A DNA stretch of 64,000 nt from Aliivibrio_A sp016764915 (GTDB lineage Bacteria > Pseudomonadota > Gammaproteobacteria > Enterobacterales > Vibrionaceae). Location of the stretch: the NCBI GenBank assembly GCA_965224595.1, contig OZ245057.1:1178001-1242000 (forward strand), written 5' to 3'. Below, one piece after another: positions 33,190 through 42,510 of the stretch. Numbering within the stretch: position 1 is the first letter of the stretch; each line of letters opens with the position of its first letter. The position numbers were made by a program, and so were the translations under genes. The notes below the pieces were generated by a model, which searched no databases, had not been told where the DNA came from, and was given only the letters and a program-made list of their open reading frames with translations.

Positions 33190-34641
33190 CTAACTCCTTG
33201 GTGATCGTGATTCATCAGAGACATTATTCAATATTGTTTTTGCGTATTTGAGCATTGCATCAACAGGCTCACTCTGACTGGAAATTGCATAGATATCACC
33301 TTGAGCCGGTTTGTTTAAAATTAACACTGAGGCCTCTTTTAACTTTATTTTAGAAGCGTTACTGCTGCAAAAATCATCGATACAATACCAATATAGAATA
33401 CGGAGTGTATTGCCATTGAGTGCTTTGAGGGTGAGTAAGCGAGCACTGCTTTGCTTGTTAAGGGAAATTGACTGCTGACTCTCTTGCGTCCAGAACGAAT
33501 CATCATATAAACGATTTTTGAAGCTGATAAGTTCACCAGAGGGTTGGCCAATACGATATCGAGCAATAAATATCTGAGAAAGTGTATTCGTTGAGGAGAA
33601 AATTCGTGATTCTTGAGCGTCAGGATACGTAATTCCCCAATGCGGTGCTGTTTTAGCTTTGGTTGAGAGAAATGCATGCTGAGGTAATTCAATATTGTTC
33701 ACGGCACTACTTTGGGTTTGTAAGGTTGATTTCCATAGAGTAACGCTACCAAAAATAATCATAATTAAAATAAGCGATAAAAGGGTTGTACGAGTGTTTA
33801 CTGGACATGTATTTGGTACTGGATAGGCAGGCGTGAGAGGTGGATTATCTGCAAAAAGCCCAGCAACATAGAAAATACAAAGCATGACAATACTAAAAAA
33901 TAGCCAACCATAAATTAAATGATCGGCGCCAACGGCATGCTCCATATTTGATAGGTAGCCAATAAGAATGATGCCAAATGCACGTAAGCTGTTAGCAAAT
34001 ATGGGAAAAATAAAAGAGAAAACAATAAAACAGCCGCTTTTCCATAGTTTGCCAAAATTTAAATACGCAAAAAGAGTTCCTAAAGCAACACTAGAAATAA
34101 GAAATCGTATCCCTGAACAAGCTTCGGCAACTTCAAAAGTACCGTTAGGAATATAAATATAAAGCCCTTCTCGGTAAACAGGAATACCAACAACTTGTAG
34201 ATAATAGACAGATAAATCTGCAGTTACATTTTGTAAATAGGGAATCAACTCTTCACCAAATGGGATACAAAACAGGAGGAAAAAAATAGGAAACCAGATA
34301 ACTCGAAGAATGTACTGTCCTAACGTTGCCCATAAGATCAGTTGCAAGCTCACAATGAGTGCGACATGTTCAAAGAAAGAGATGCTTGCCGCCTGACCAA
34401 TTAACCACAAAAGTACGGGAAAGGGCAAAAGTGCAATGGCCAGTAAGGATGGACGAATATGTTTTGACTGTATTGATGATTTTAATCGCCAGATTAACCC
34501 TAAAGAGATAAGTGGAATTAAAAAACCGTGTTCATAGGTTTTTGAGTTACTCCATACACCCACCATGCTTTGAATCGATTCAAAAAAAAGTATCAACCAA
34601 CAGAGAGTGGCAATAATCAATGGTGAGAGTGCTCTAAGCAT
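33190..34641 (-). CDS. xrtA: Exosortase A with C-terminal EpsI domain
   Basis: 483 residues from ATG 34641; a TTG seven codons upstream is also open. Residues 1 to about 270 are the exosortase membrane domain with about eight helices and the catalytic triad in its standard context: Cys175 in AEACSGIRFL, Arg220 in NSLRAFG and His241 in GADHLIYGW. This is a transpeptidase-like enzyme that cuts PEP-CTERM proteins at the periplasmic face. The C-terminal third is the EpsI periplasmic domain (WYCIDD region about residue 420), common in exosortase A. It overlaps the preceding glycosyltransferase gene by 8 bases. Confidence 0.96.
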   Translation of the reverse strand: MLRALSPLIIATLCWLILFFESIQSMVGVWSNSKTYEHGFLIPLISLGLIWRLKSSIQSKHIRPSLLAIALLPFPVLLWLIGQAASISFFEHVALIVSLQLILWATLGQYILRVIWFPIFFLLFCIPFGEELIPYLQNVTADLSVYYLQVVGIPVYREGLYIYIPNGTFEVAEACSGIRFLISSVALGTLFAYLNFGKLWKSGCFIVFSFIFPIFANSLRAFGIILIGYLSNMEHAVGADHLIYGWLFFSIVMLCIFYVAGLFADNPPLTPAYPVPNTCPVNTRTTLLSLILIMIIFGSVTLWKSTLQTQSSAVNNIELPQHAFLSTKAKTAPHWGITYPDAQESRIFSSTNTLSQIFIARYRIGQPSGELISFKNRLYDDSFWTQESQQSISLNKQSSARLLTLKALNGNTLRILYWYCIDDFCSSNASKIKLKEASVLILNKPAQGDIYAISSQSEPVDAMLKYAKTILNNVSDESRSPRS

Positions 34642-35848
34642 GATTGTTATCCAAAAAATCAATTAATGGAGATAATTTGGCATTCCAACTGTAATTATCT
34701 AATAACCATTGACGAGACCGAGAGGCGTGCTGGTGTGGCGCTGATAATTTGTCGATTACCCATTGAGCCATCATGTCAGGAGAAGCAGTAACCGTTACTT
34801 GAGGACTTGGATAGTTATCTATACCTTCAATGCCAAGCTCTGTGGTAATAACATGACACTCCATAGACATGGCTTCGAGGATCTTGTTTTGGATGCCCCG
34901 TGCAATTTGCATTGGGGCGACAGCTGCTTTGGCGTGTAATAAGTAGGGACGGACATCTTCAACTCTGCCAGTGACCGTAACGCCTTGGTTTTGAGTGAGT
35001 TGCAGTACCTGTTTGGTTGGCGATGACCCAACAATGTAAAATTGGGCATCAGGAATAACGTTAAGAACCGTGGGCCAAGTGTTATCAATAAACCATTTTA
35101 CAGCATCAACATTGGCCCAGTAATCCATGGCACCAGTGAAAACAACGTAGTTCTGGTTAGATAAGTCGTAGGATTCTGAAAGGTTAACATTTGATTTTTT
35201 AGAGAAAAATTCGCAATCGATACCATTTTCTAGAGGAAAAACTTTACGCGCGGTTTCTTCATTTACCATCTGCTGAAACATAGAGGTCTCTGCTGCGGTT
35301 ACAAAGCAGCTGATATCAAATTTGGCGGCAATTTTTTTTTCGTAACGAGCTAACATAAGGTATTCACGACGATAGATAGATCTCATGATGCCTTTGGTTC
35401 GTTTTGAGTATTGAAGCCACTTATCAGAATCAATATCAACAAAGTGAATAACACGCTTTTGTAATTCGTTATGGTCCTCAACGAATTGAGCCATGCTGCT
35501 GGAAAACACAAATGCTTTAGAGATGTTGTTAGTCGTTAGTGTTCTACTAACCCACTGTGACATTTTTCTATTGGAGTAGTAGGGTACTGATTGAGCTTCA
35601 CCCGTTGTGAACGCTCGAATAGATTTTATCTTTGAAAAAGTAGGAGATAAATTTAGTATAGAGCAGTCAACACAGAACTTTTTCACATCTTCGATATACT
35701 GCTTATCAAAAGGGTCATCAATGAAACAACCTAAAAACACATCATAGTGTTTAGATAGGTACTTCAATATGTTGAACGCAGCTATTTTGTCCCCTTTATT
35801 GGGCGGATAAGGGATGCGGTGACAAAGATAAAGTAGTGGTTCTTTCAT
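34634..35848 (-). CDS. XrtA/PEP-CTERM system glycosyltransferase (TIGR03087 family)
   Basis: 404 residues, GT-B fold. LCHRIPYPPNKGDKI at the N-terminus is diagnostic of this exosortase-linked family; later FVDIDSDKW, FPLENGIDCEFF, VVFTGAMDYWAN and the C-terminal RGIQNKILEAMSMECHVI complete the two Rossmann halves. Four bases after the FemAB gene stop, overlapping xrtA start. Cytosolic, sugar transfer to lipid-linked EPS repeat. Confidence 0.92.
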   Translation of the reverse strand: MKEPLLYLCHRIPYPPNKGDKIAAFNILKYLSKHYDVFLGCFIDDPFDKQYIEDVKKFCVDCSILNLSPTFSKIKSIRAFTTGEAQSVPYYSNRKMSQWVSRTLTTNNISKAFVFSSSMAQFVEDHNELQKRVIHFVDIDSDKWLQYSKRTKGIMRSIYRREYLMLARYEKKIAAKFDISCFVTAAETSMFQQMVNEETARKVFPLENGIDCEFFSKKSNVNLSESYDLSNQNYVVFTGAMDYWANVDAVKWFIDNTWPTVLNVIPDAQFYIVGSSPTKQVLQLTQNQGVTVTGRVEDVRPYLLHAKAAVAPMQIARGIQNKILEAMSMECHVITTELGIEGIDNYPSPQVTVTASPDMMAQWVIDKLSAPHQHASRSRQWLLDNYSWNAKLSPLIDFLDNNHA

Positions 35849-35852
35849 GTTA

Positions 35853-36914
35853 TTACCCGAGATATTTAGAGATAAAAGGGCCGATAAAATTAGAAACTGG
35901 CAGTGGTAATTTCTTCCAAACTTTAATTAATAACTGATATTTAGGGTTATTCGGTGATAAGTTGGGTAATGTGTGAGCGTTAATTAATGCAATTCGATAA
36001 TGGAGCTTTTGTTCATGAAACCCCCAGTTTCTCTTAAATCGATAAGAACCAGAATCTACTTTACTGCGCCCAAAATCAAAGTTGGTATATCCTGCCTCTT
36101 TTGCATGGCACATGAGTTGGTAGTACATGAAGTCGTGGCTTTTGTATTTGCGAGCAAGATCAGAACTGCCAGCATAGTATGGGAGCACCGTATCTCGATA
36201 GTAGAAGTTCATTACACTCGAGATAGGTTTGTTTGTTGAGTTATAAACGACAGCAGTTTCACAACGTTCACCAAAATACTCTTTCAATTTGGTAAACAGT
36301 AACTTACTGAAAACGGGGGTGCCAAGATTTCTAACACTTTGAGCATAGAGCTCAAAACAAACATCGATATTATCGTTTGTATTGAAAGTGAGGTCATTTT
36401 TTAACGAGTGGCGAATCACCGCGCGTTGTTTACGCTTAATATTGGTCAGGATTTTGTCATTGTCTTCCGCGATAGGGGCAGCAAAGTTACTGTGTTTGCA
36501 GTGAAGTTGCCAAGGTGCAGTATAATCGCATAGGTGCTGGTCTCTTATTTCAACGTAATCGACGCCTAATTCACGACCAATCGCTAAGGCTTCATTTTCA
36601 AGCTGACGACGTACGTAGTCACTATCTGCAAGGGCACCACCAATGGCACAAAATGGTGTGGAGATTAAAGAGTGGCCAAAAAGCATGCTTTTTTGTTCTA
36701 CCAAGGGCAGTATGCCTACAATATCGTCATTTTTTTGTGCGATAAGGTAGTGAGCCGAATGCCCAAATACTTCTACAGCGATTGATGACCATGCGGCATA
36801 ATGGAAAAAACTGCCATTGTCGTGTCCTTCAACGTACCTATCCCATGCTGCATGGCAAGAAGGTTTAAGATTATTAATGACAATATTAAGAGCGGGCTGT
36901 GATAAATGAGTCAT
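35853..36914 (-). CDS. FemAB family protein of the XrtA system (TIGR03019)
   Basis: 353 residues with two GNAT-like domains. The segments WDRYVEGHDNGSFFHYAAW at the N-terminus, GILPLVEQKSMLFG, and FDFGRSKVDSGSYRFKRNWGF near residue 290 are typical for FemAB-XrtA proteins. They likely transfer an aminoacyl or acyl group to sugars of the polysaccharide precursor; FemX/A-type tRNA-dependent transfer is possible. Start overlaps the deacetylase stop by 4 bases. No membrane segment. Confidence 0.9.
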   Translation of the reverse strand: MTHLSQPALNIVINNLKPSCHAAWDRYVEGHDNGSFFHYAAWSSIAVEVFGHSAHYLIAQKNDDIVGILPLVEQKSMLFGHSLISTPFCAIGGALADSDYVRRQLENEALAIGRELGVDYVEIRDQHLCDYTAPWQLHCKHSNFAAPIAEDNDKILTNIKRKQRAVIRHSLKNDLTFNTNDNIDVCFELYAQSVRNLGTPVFSKLLFTKLKEYFGERCETAVVYNSTNKPISSVMNFYYRDTVLPYYAGSSDLARKYKSHDFMYYQLMCHAKEAGYTNFDFGRSKVDSGSYRFKRNWGFHEQKLHYRIALINAHTLPNLSPNNPKYQLLIKVWKKLPLPVSNFIGPFISKYLG

Positions 36915-37750
36915 GCCTTGTTATCCAATCCATATGCTTGAGAAACTGTTCCCCAATCGAAATCGGATAATAGGGACGATAATTTACGGTCAACTGAGTT
37001 TAAGTTCAGATAATGTCGGAATTTTGATTTAAAAGGAGCGTCATCAACACGTGGTTGAGCTGGATCGAGCTCCCAAGGGTGGAAATAGAAACTGTAGGGT
37101 TGATTATGTTTCGAAACAAATTGTGTAATCAACCTTTTGGTTAGCCAATACGGGTAAAGACGGAAAAATCCCCCGCCTCCAATAGGGATACTTTTACCGG
37201 CAATGTGCGTAGTAGGAATGGGTATTTCTGTGATTCCTTCCGGGCGCAAATGTTTGAATCTAGGCCAGTCTGGAGCGCCATAATGGTCATGTTCTACTGG
37301 ATATGTGCTACTGCTAAAAGTAAACCCAAGTTGATGTAATACTTCAAAAGTCCACTCGTTAGTGGGATCGATTGAAAAACTGGGTGCTCGGTAACCATAG
37401 ATTTGTGTACCAGATAAATCTTCTAGAAGTGATTTGCAACGAGATACATCATCTTTAAATTCAGAGACAGATTGTGTGTTTGCTTTTTGGTGCATGTAAC
37501 CATGACAAGCTAATTCATGGCCTTCATCAACGATTTGTTTGATGAGCTGTGGGTGTTTTTCAGCAACCCAACCCAACACAAAAAAAGTCGCTTTGCAGTT
37601 ATGTTGAGCAAACAGTTCTAGTGCAAGTTTAGTGCTTGTTTCGACCCGAGAAGGATACTTTGTGCCCCAATCAGAAGTCGAAATTTGAGAAGAAAAAGCA
37701 GCGACGTGAAAATAATCTTCAACATCTATAGTTAATGCATTCACTTTCAA
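36911..37750 (-). CDS. XrtA system polysaccharide deacetylase (TIGR03006, DUF3473)
   Basis: 279 residues. The carbohydrate esterase 4 (NodB) core is present: TIDVEDYFHVAAF with the catalytic Asp, ATFFVLGWVAEKHPQLI, HELACHGYMH with the two metal histidines, GYRAPSFSI, then the DUF3473 C-terminal part (SFYFHPWELDPAQPR). No signal peptide, so it works in the cytosol on precursors, or is secreted by a non-classical route. Removes acetyl groups from an N-acetyl sugar. Second gene of the operon, 27 bases after the sugar-phosphate transferase. Confidence 0.94.
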   Translation of the reverse strand: MKVNALTIDVEDYFHVAAFSSQISTSDWGTKYPSRVETSTKLALELFAQHNCKATFFVLGWVAEKHPQLIKQIVDEGHELACHGYMHQKANTQSVSEFKDDVSRCKSLLEDLSGTQIYGYRAPSFSIDPTNEWTFEVLHQLGFTFSSSTYPVEHDHYGAPDWPRFKHLRPEGITEIPIPTTHIAGKSIPIGGGGFFRLYPYWLTKRLITQFVSKHNQPYSFYFHPWELDPAQPRVDDAPFKSKFRHYLNLNSVDRKLSSLLSDFDWGTVSQAYGLDNKA

Positions 37751-37777
37751 TCCTTTGTCAGTCTGTATAATTGAATT

Positions 37778-39181
37778 CTAACGGCCTTTGCCAAACAAAA
37801 TAATCTCTGATGTCCGTACCAGGATCAATAAATCTAAGAGCAAACTTCGATGTTTAATGTAATAGAGATCATATTTAAGCTTTTCTAACGCGTCTTCATC
37901 ATTACTGCCATAAGGATACTGCAGCTGTGCCCAGCCAGTTAAGCCCGGTTTTACATTGTGTCTGTGTTTGTAAAATGGAATCTTTTGAGATAATTCGTCA
38001 ATGAATTTTGGGCGTTCAGGTCTCGGCCCTACAAACCCCATCTCACCACGTAATACATTAATAAGTTGTGGTAACTCATCGATACGGTATTTTCGAATGA
38101 AATTACCCGTTTTTGTTATGCGGTCATCATTTTTGGTTGCCCATTGAATACCATTTTTTTCAGCATCAATGCCCATGCTGCGAAATTTAAAAATTGTGAA
38201 TGGTTTGCCATTCTTTCCAATTCTAATTTGTGAATAAAACACTGGGGCTTTGATGCCATCTTCTAGCTTAATAGATAGAAAAGTGAATAACATTAATGGC
38301 CATGTCAAAGTGAATATAATTAAAGAGAGAAAGCAATTGAAACATTGATCGGCATACTGATGTAAGGTGTGTTGAACTTTGAAACCACCGCTGTGTATTA
38401 TCCATGAAGGGTGTAGAAGGTTAACTGCAATCTGACCTGTTTCCTTCTCAATAAAATCAACAATTTCGCTGATTTGAATGCCATTCATTTTGCAAGTAAA
38501 TAAGCAGTCTAATGAGAGGTTATTTCTACGCTCATCAGCGGCAATAACGATTTCATTTATCTGATTAGTTTGACAAAATTGCTCTAAAGGCTCAGTAAGA
38601 GAGATGATTTTTTCAGCGTTGATACCTGATTCACAATCCCCATCAACGGCAACAAAACCTATAATTCTGAATCCAACTCGATCAGACTCTCTTCGCATTC
38701 TTTTTTCAATAATACTGGCCCTACGTCCGGACCCTAAAACTAAGACATTTCGTCTGCCAAAACTTTTATAGTTGATTAAGTTAGCAAATAAACGCAACGA
38801 ACAGAGTACAATAATAGCACTTATAAATAACCACTCTCGGTGGTAATAATTAAAGTATTCGAAAGGCGAGATCCAATAAATAAAATTGGTAATAAGATAG
38901 GCGATTAATACGGCAGAAAATATACGAAATTTTATGCCTCTGTTACTTTCACGAAGCTTGTCATTGTACAAACCAACGGCCAATAGACAAGTTTGCGTGA
39001 TAGCAAGGAAAACTAAAGCATGAACTACGGCATCAGCATTGGCTATGGTTATTATTTCAGAGGTATAAAAGTGGTTGTAAAGTAGACAACTCAAAAAGAA
39101 AAGTGAGCTTAGCGCAATGAAATCGGCGATAAAGATAAATTTCGCGCTGGTTTTTTTACGATACAGTTTCACGACAGCCAT
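37778..39181 (-). CDS. XrtA system undecaprenyl-phosphate sugar-phosphate transferase (TIGR03013)
   Basis: 467 residues. Five membrane helices: four within about residues 15-140 and one near 270-295; a Rossmann-like cytosolic domain between them (VLVLGSGRRASIIEKRM); and a C-terminal catalytic bacterial sugar transferase domain: FYSQIRIGKNGKPFTIFKFRSM, KYRIDELPQLINVLRGEMGFVGPRPE and VKPGLTGWAQL. It attaches the first sugar-1-phosphate to undecaprenyl phosphate at the inner membrane. It is the first gene of the eight-gene XrtA operon; the 193-base gap before it divides it from the divergent export operon. Confidence 0.95.
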   Translation of the reverse strand: MAVVKLYRKKTSAKFIFIADFIALSSLFFLSCLLYNHFYTSEIITIANADAVVHALVFLAITQTCLLAVGLYNDKLRESNRGIKFRIFSAVLIAYLITNFIYWISPFEYFNYYHREWLFISAIIVLCSLRLFANLINYKSFGRRNVLVLGSGRRASIIEKRMRRESDRVGFRIIGFVAVDGDCESGINAEKIISLTEPLEQFCQTNQINEIVIAADERRNNLSLDCLFTCKMNGIQISEIVDFIEKETGQIAVNLLHPSWIIHSGGFKVQHTLHQYADQCFNCFLSLIIFTLTWPLMLFTFLSIKLEDGIKAPVFYSQIRIGKNGKPFTIFKFRSMGIDAEKNGIQWATKNDDRITKTGNFIRKYRIDELPQLINVLRGEMGFVGPRPERPKFIDELSQKIPFYKHRHNVKPGLTGWAQLQYPYGSNDEDALEKLKYDLYYIKHRSLLLDLLILVRTSEIILFGKGR

Positions 39182-39374
39182 GTCATATACGTCCTAAATG
39201 TCCATCTTTACAAAAAAAGAAATGTAAGAACTTCATTGTATATTATTCCTACCGTTAATACTTTAGCTTTATGTTATACATATTGCTAAATATAATTTTA
39301 CTTTTTATGCGTGAATGGCTATCGTTGTAACCTGTGGATGATATAAATGATTATATTATGGATGATATGAAGAA

Positions 39375-40019
39375 ATGAAATCGAATCAGAGACATAAACT
39401 TAACAGAGTTGTACTTGTTGCTTCACTTTTGACATTAACCGCTTGTAGTACCAATAAATTACCCCAACTCCCTTCAGCTACTGCTCACCCTTCTTTAACT
39501 AGTGATATTTCTAATTATAATTATTTAATTGGCCCTGGTGATTCACTTGAAATTTTTGTGTGGCGTAACCCTGAAATATCGGGAAGTTATCAGGTACGAC
39601 CGGATGGGATGATCAGTACGTCATTGGTTGAAGATGTTGATGTTTCAGGCCAAACTCCTACTGATGTAGCACGCGTATTTGAAGACAAACTGTCGAAGTA
39701 CATTAGAACGCCAATTGTGACGGTAATAGTGAACCGCTTTGTTGGCCCATATAGCGAGCAAGTTCGAGTAATAGGTGAGGCTGCAAACCCAAAGAGTATT
39801 AGCTATAGAGAGAATATGTCACTATTAGATGTGATGATTGAAGTTGGAGGGTTGACTGAGTTTGCTGATGGAAATAGTTCTCGTTTAGTTAGGATCATCG
39901 ATGGAAAACAGCAAGAGTTTAGTTTAAATGTAGACTCACTAATTCGTGATGGAGAGATAAAGGCAAACGTTGATATGTTGCCTGGTGATATCATTATTAT
40001 TCCAGATAGTTGGTTTTAG
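39375..40019 (+). CDS. XrtA system polysaccharide export lipoprotein (Wza-like, TIGR03027)
   Basis: 214 residues. Lipobox LTLTACS gives the lipidated Cys24. The poly-export domain follows (about 52-130: YLIGPGDSLEIFVWRNPEISG), then a SLBB-type domain (RVIGEAANPKSISYRENMSLLDVM and GGLTEFADGN). Forms the outer-membrane pore complex for exopolysaccharide with the chain-length protein encoded next. First gene of the export operon, divergent from the sugar transferase; weak ribosome site (AAGAA). Confidence 0.93.
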   Translation: MKSNQRHKLNRVVLVASLLTLTACSTNKLPQLPSATAHPSLTSDISNYNYLIGPGDSLEIFVWRNPEISGSYQVRPDGMISTSLVEDVDVSGQTPTDVARVFEDKLSKYIRTPIVTVIVNRFVGPYSEQVRVIGEAANPKSISYRENMSLLDVMIEVGGLTEFADGNSSRLVRIIDGKQQEFSLNVDSLIRDGEIKANVDMLPGDIIIIPDSWF

Positions 40020-40036
40020 ATTAAGGCTTCAATAAT

Positions 40037-41590
40037 ATGCAAGAAATATTTGAAGACATATTTCACTACTTACGTGGAGTATGGTTAAAACGACGATTTA
40101 TTCTTGTCGTTTCATGGGTAATATGTCCGATAGCATGGGTTTATATAACACTCCTTCCAAATCAATATGCGTCTGAAGCTAGAGTGTATGCTGATACACG
40201 TTCAATTTTGCAGCCTTTATTGAGAGGTTTAGCTATTCAAACCGATCAAACGCAAGAGCTTCGATTGATGGTTAAAACGTTATTAAGTCGTTCAAACCTT
40301 GAAAAAATTGCTAAAGCAACAGATGCTGATGTTAAATCTAAAAATGAGCAAGAATTTGAAGATATCATTGCTAATTTAAAAAATAATATTAAATTAAAAT
40401 CAGCTGGACGTGAAAATCTGTACAGCATTAGTTATGAAGGCGCAGATGCACGTTATGTTAAAGATATCGTTCAAGTCACCTTAGATGTGTTTGTAGAAAG
40501 TGCATTAGGTGAAAAACGCTTAGATACAGATCTAGCCAATATTTTCATTAGTCGTCAGATTAAAGATTATGAGGATAGATTAGGCGGTGCTGAAAAAAAA
40601 CTGGCTGAATTTAAAAGACAGAATCAAGGCTTTATGCCAGGAAGCGGCCGTAATTTTTATTCACGATTAGAAGGATTTACTTCTGAACTTGAAAATACGG
40701 ATATACTTTTAAAAGAGGCTAAATCCAGACTTATTTCGACCAAGGAACAAATGGCGTCTGAAGAGCGTACACTTGCAGCTATGAAGCAAACAACCAGCAC
40801 TGAATTTGATGACAGAATAGAAAATATGCAAGCCAGATTGGATGACCTGTTATTCCGTTTTACAGATGCGCATCCAGATGTTGTCGAAGCCAAAAGACAA
40901 CTTGCGGAACTCGATATCCTGAAAAAGAAAGAGTTAAAACAAGTCAGAAAATCACGAGAGTGGATAGAAAACAGCGCAGTCTATCAAGATTTGAAACTCA
41001 CATTCGCAGAAAATGAAAATGAAGTAGCCACCCTTGAAGTTAGACAACAACAGTATAATGCGAAGATAATTGAACTGCAGCGTCAACTGGACCTTGTTCC
41101 CGATGTTGAAGCTAATCTTACTGCGTTAACTAGAAATTACGATATTACTAAAAGTAAGTATGAAGAGCTATTATCTCGAAAAGAGAGTGCTGTCATTTCA
41201 CAAAATGTTGGAGAGTCGGGTGATAATATTAAATTTAGAGTTATTGACCCACCAATGTTAGCAAGATCACCTTCTGGGCCACCACGAGCGCTTTTCTTGG
41301 TAATTATGTTAATAGTAGGCTTAGGTTTAGGCGTTGGTTTTTCATTTTTAGTCAGTCAAATAAATCCGCAAATAACGTCAACAAAACAGTTGTATCAGTC
41401 CGTGGGTTTACCTGTGTTTGGCGTTGTCTCTGCCACTGAGGTCTCTGGACTTGAGCAGTGGGAAAAGAAAAAAATGAAACTATTTGTAGCAGGTATTGCG
41501 CTGCTATTCGTCACTTTCGCTTTTTTTGCGGTAATCAACTCGATACCAGCACTTCATCAGAAAATACTCTTAGAGGTGTCGTACCTGTGA
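40037..41590 (+). CDS. XrtA system polysaccharide chain-length determinant (Wzz/GNVR, TIGR03007)
   Basis: 517 residues. Two membrane helices (about 20-40 and 415-440) bracket a long periplasmic coiled-coil domain (about 190-370, e.g. LEVRQQQYNAKIIELQRQL). PPMLARSPSGPPRALFLVI at the second helix is the usual Pro-rich motif of polysaccharide copolymerases; a third hydrophobic segment near 480-500 ends the protein. Controls length and export of the EPS together with the tyrosine kinase, whose start overlaps its stop by GTGA. Lacks its own kinase domain, consistent with a separate kinase gene. Confidence 0.93.
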   Translation: MQEIFEDIFHYLRGVWLKRRFILVVSWVICPIAWVYITLLPNQYASEARVYADTRSILQPLLRGLAIQTDQTQELRLMVKTLLSRSNLEKIAKATDADVKSKNEQEFEDIIANLKNNIKLKSAGRENLYSISYEGADARYVKDIVQVTLDVFVESALGEKRLDTDLANIFISRQIKDYEDRLGGAEKKLAEFKRQNQGFMPGSGRNFYSRLEGFTSELENTDILLKEAKSRLISTKEQMASEERTLAAMKQTTSTEFDDRIENMQARLDDLLFRFTDAHPDVVEAKRQLAELDILKKKELKQVRKSREWIENSAVYQDLKLTFAENENEVATLEVRQQQYNAKIIELQRQLDLVPDVEANLTALTRNYDITKSKYEELLSRKESAVISQNVGESGDNIKFRVIDPPMLARSPSGPPRALFLVIMLIVGLGLGVGFSFLVSQINPQITSTKQLYQSVGLPVFGVVSATEVSGLEQWEKKKMKLFVAGIALLFVTFAFFAVINSIPALHQKILLEVSYL

Positions 41591-42510
41591 GCACTATTCA
41601 AAAAGCAATGGGTAAGCTAAAAACCCAAAAAACGGAAGCTGCAAATAAAGAAGAGAGTTTGCAGGCACCTTTAGGTGAAGTGAAACCATCAATCAATTGC
41701 AGCAATGCTGTCCATTCGGAAATCGAGGAATACGATGCAAAAGAGGTGATTGAATTAGACCTCAATAACCTTAGAATGCTTGGAATGATTGATGACACAA
41801 TTACTGCTAAAAATAAGCGAATGAACGATGAGTTCAGAACGATTAAGCATAAACTGTTAAAAAATGCATTTGGCGAAAACTCTAATTTAAATCGTAACGG
41901 TCAATTGGTTATGATAACGAGCTCAAGTCCGAATGAAGGTAAAACGTTTATCTCAATTAATTTAGCGTTAAGTATGGCTTTAGAAAAAAACAAAACGGTG
42001 TTGTTGATTGATTCAGATATTTTAAAACCGAGTGTGTCAAAATGTTTAGCAATAGAGGAACGTGTCGGGTTAATCGAGTACCTTAATGGTGAGATTGATG
42101 ATATTGGTGATGTTATCTACTCAACATCAATTCCTAACTTAAAATTGATACCCGCAGGAAAACCTCACTACCAAGGCCATGAATTACTAACCAGTGATAG
42201 AATGACTTCGTTAACACAAGAGTTGTCCAAACGTTACTCAGATCGCCTGGTCTTATTTGATTGTCCTCCAATAAATGGAGTGGTTGAAACGGTGGTCCTC
42301 TCCTCGTTAATGGGACAAGCAATGGTAGTTGTGGAACAGGATGAAACAAAAATGTCCGATTTAAAATCAGCAATTTCAAATTTAAATGAAGAATTAATTA
42401 TCGGCTTAATACTAAACAAAGCAGTTAGAGGGTCGTTTAGTAACTTAGGATATGGATATGGATATGGCAGCTATGGATATGGCAGTTCTGAAACGAATAG
42501 TAGCAATTAG
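41587..42510 (+). CDS. XrtA-associated tyrosine autokinase (BY-kinase, TIGR03018)
   Basis: 307 residues from GTG 41587, which overlaps the chain-length gene stop (GTGA). After a low-complexity N-terminus, residues about 110-290 hold the BY-kinase fold: Walker A ITSSSPNEGKTFISINLA, Walker A' VLLIDSDILKPS, and Walker B LVLFDCPPI. The tail is a tyrosine cluster (LGYGYGYGSYGYGSS), the usual autophosphorylation site of BY-kinases that cycles with polymer synthesis. Cognate phosphatase genes are not adjacent; a LMW phosphatase domain is fused to ATP-grasp at 21.3 kb. The tail coding sequence contains a GGATAT tandem repeat and overlaps the next gene in another frame. Confidence 0.93.
   Translation: MSTIQKAMGKLKTQKTEAANKEESLQAPLGEVKPSINCSNAVHSEIEEYDAKEVIELDLNNLRMLGMIDDTITAKNKRMNDEFRTIKHKLLKNAFGENSNLNRNGQLVMITSSSPNEGKTFISINLALSMALEKNKTVLLIDSDILKPSVSKCLAIEERVGLIEYLNGEIDDIGDVIYSTSIPNLKLIPAGKPHYQGHELLTSDRMTSLTQELSKRYSDRLVLFDCPPINGVVETVVLSSLMGQAMVVVEQDETKMSDLKSAISNLNEELIIGLILNKAVRGSFSNLGYGYGYGSYGYGSSETNSSN
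42448..42465 (+). repeat. GGATAT x3 tandem repeat in the kinase tyrosine tail
   Basis: Three exact hexamers at 42448-42465 and one more at 42475-42480, in the kinase codons for Gly-Tyr pairs; GGATATGGCAG occurs twice (42460-42470 and 42475-42485). Six-base units preserve both reading frames. Confidence 0.85.

Noticed and set aside
39182..39374. Sigma-54 promoter in the gap between the sugar transferase and export operons
   Set aside because: ATGGCTATCGTTGTAACC looked promising but no pair of GG and GC with 10-base spacing is present on either strand.
41458..42510. Longer version of the tyrosine kinase starting at 41458
   Set aside because: The first 43 codons overlap the chain-length gene in another frame; GTG at 41587 gives the usual GTGA coupling.
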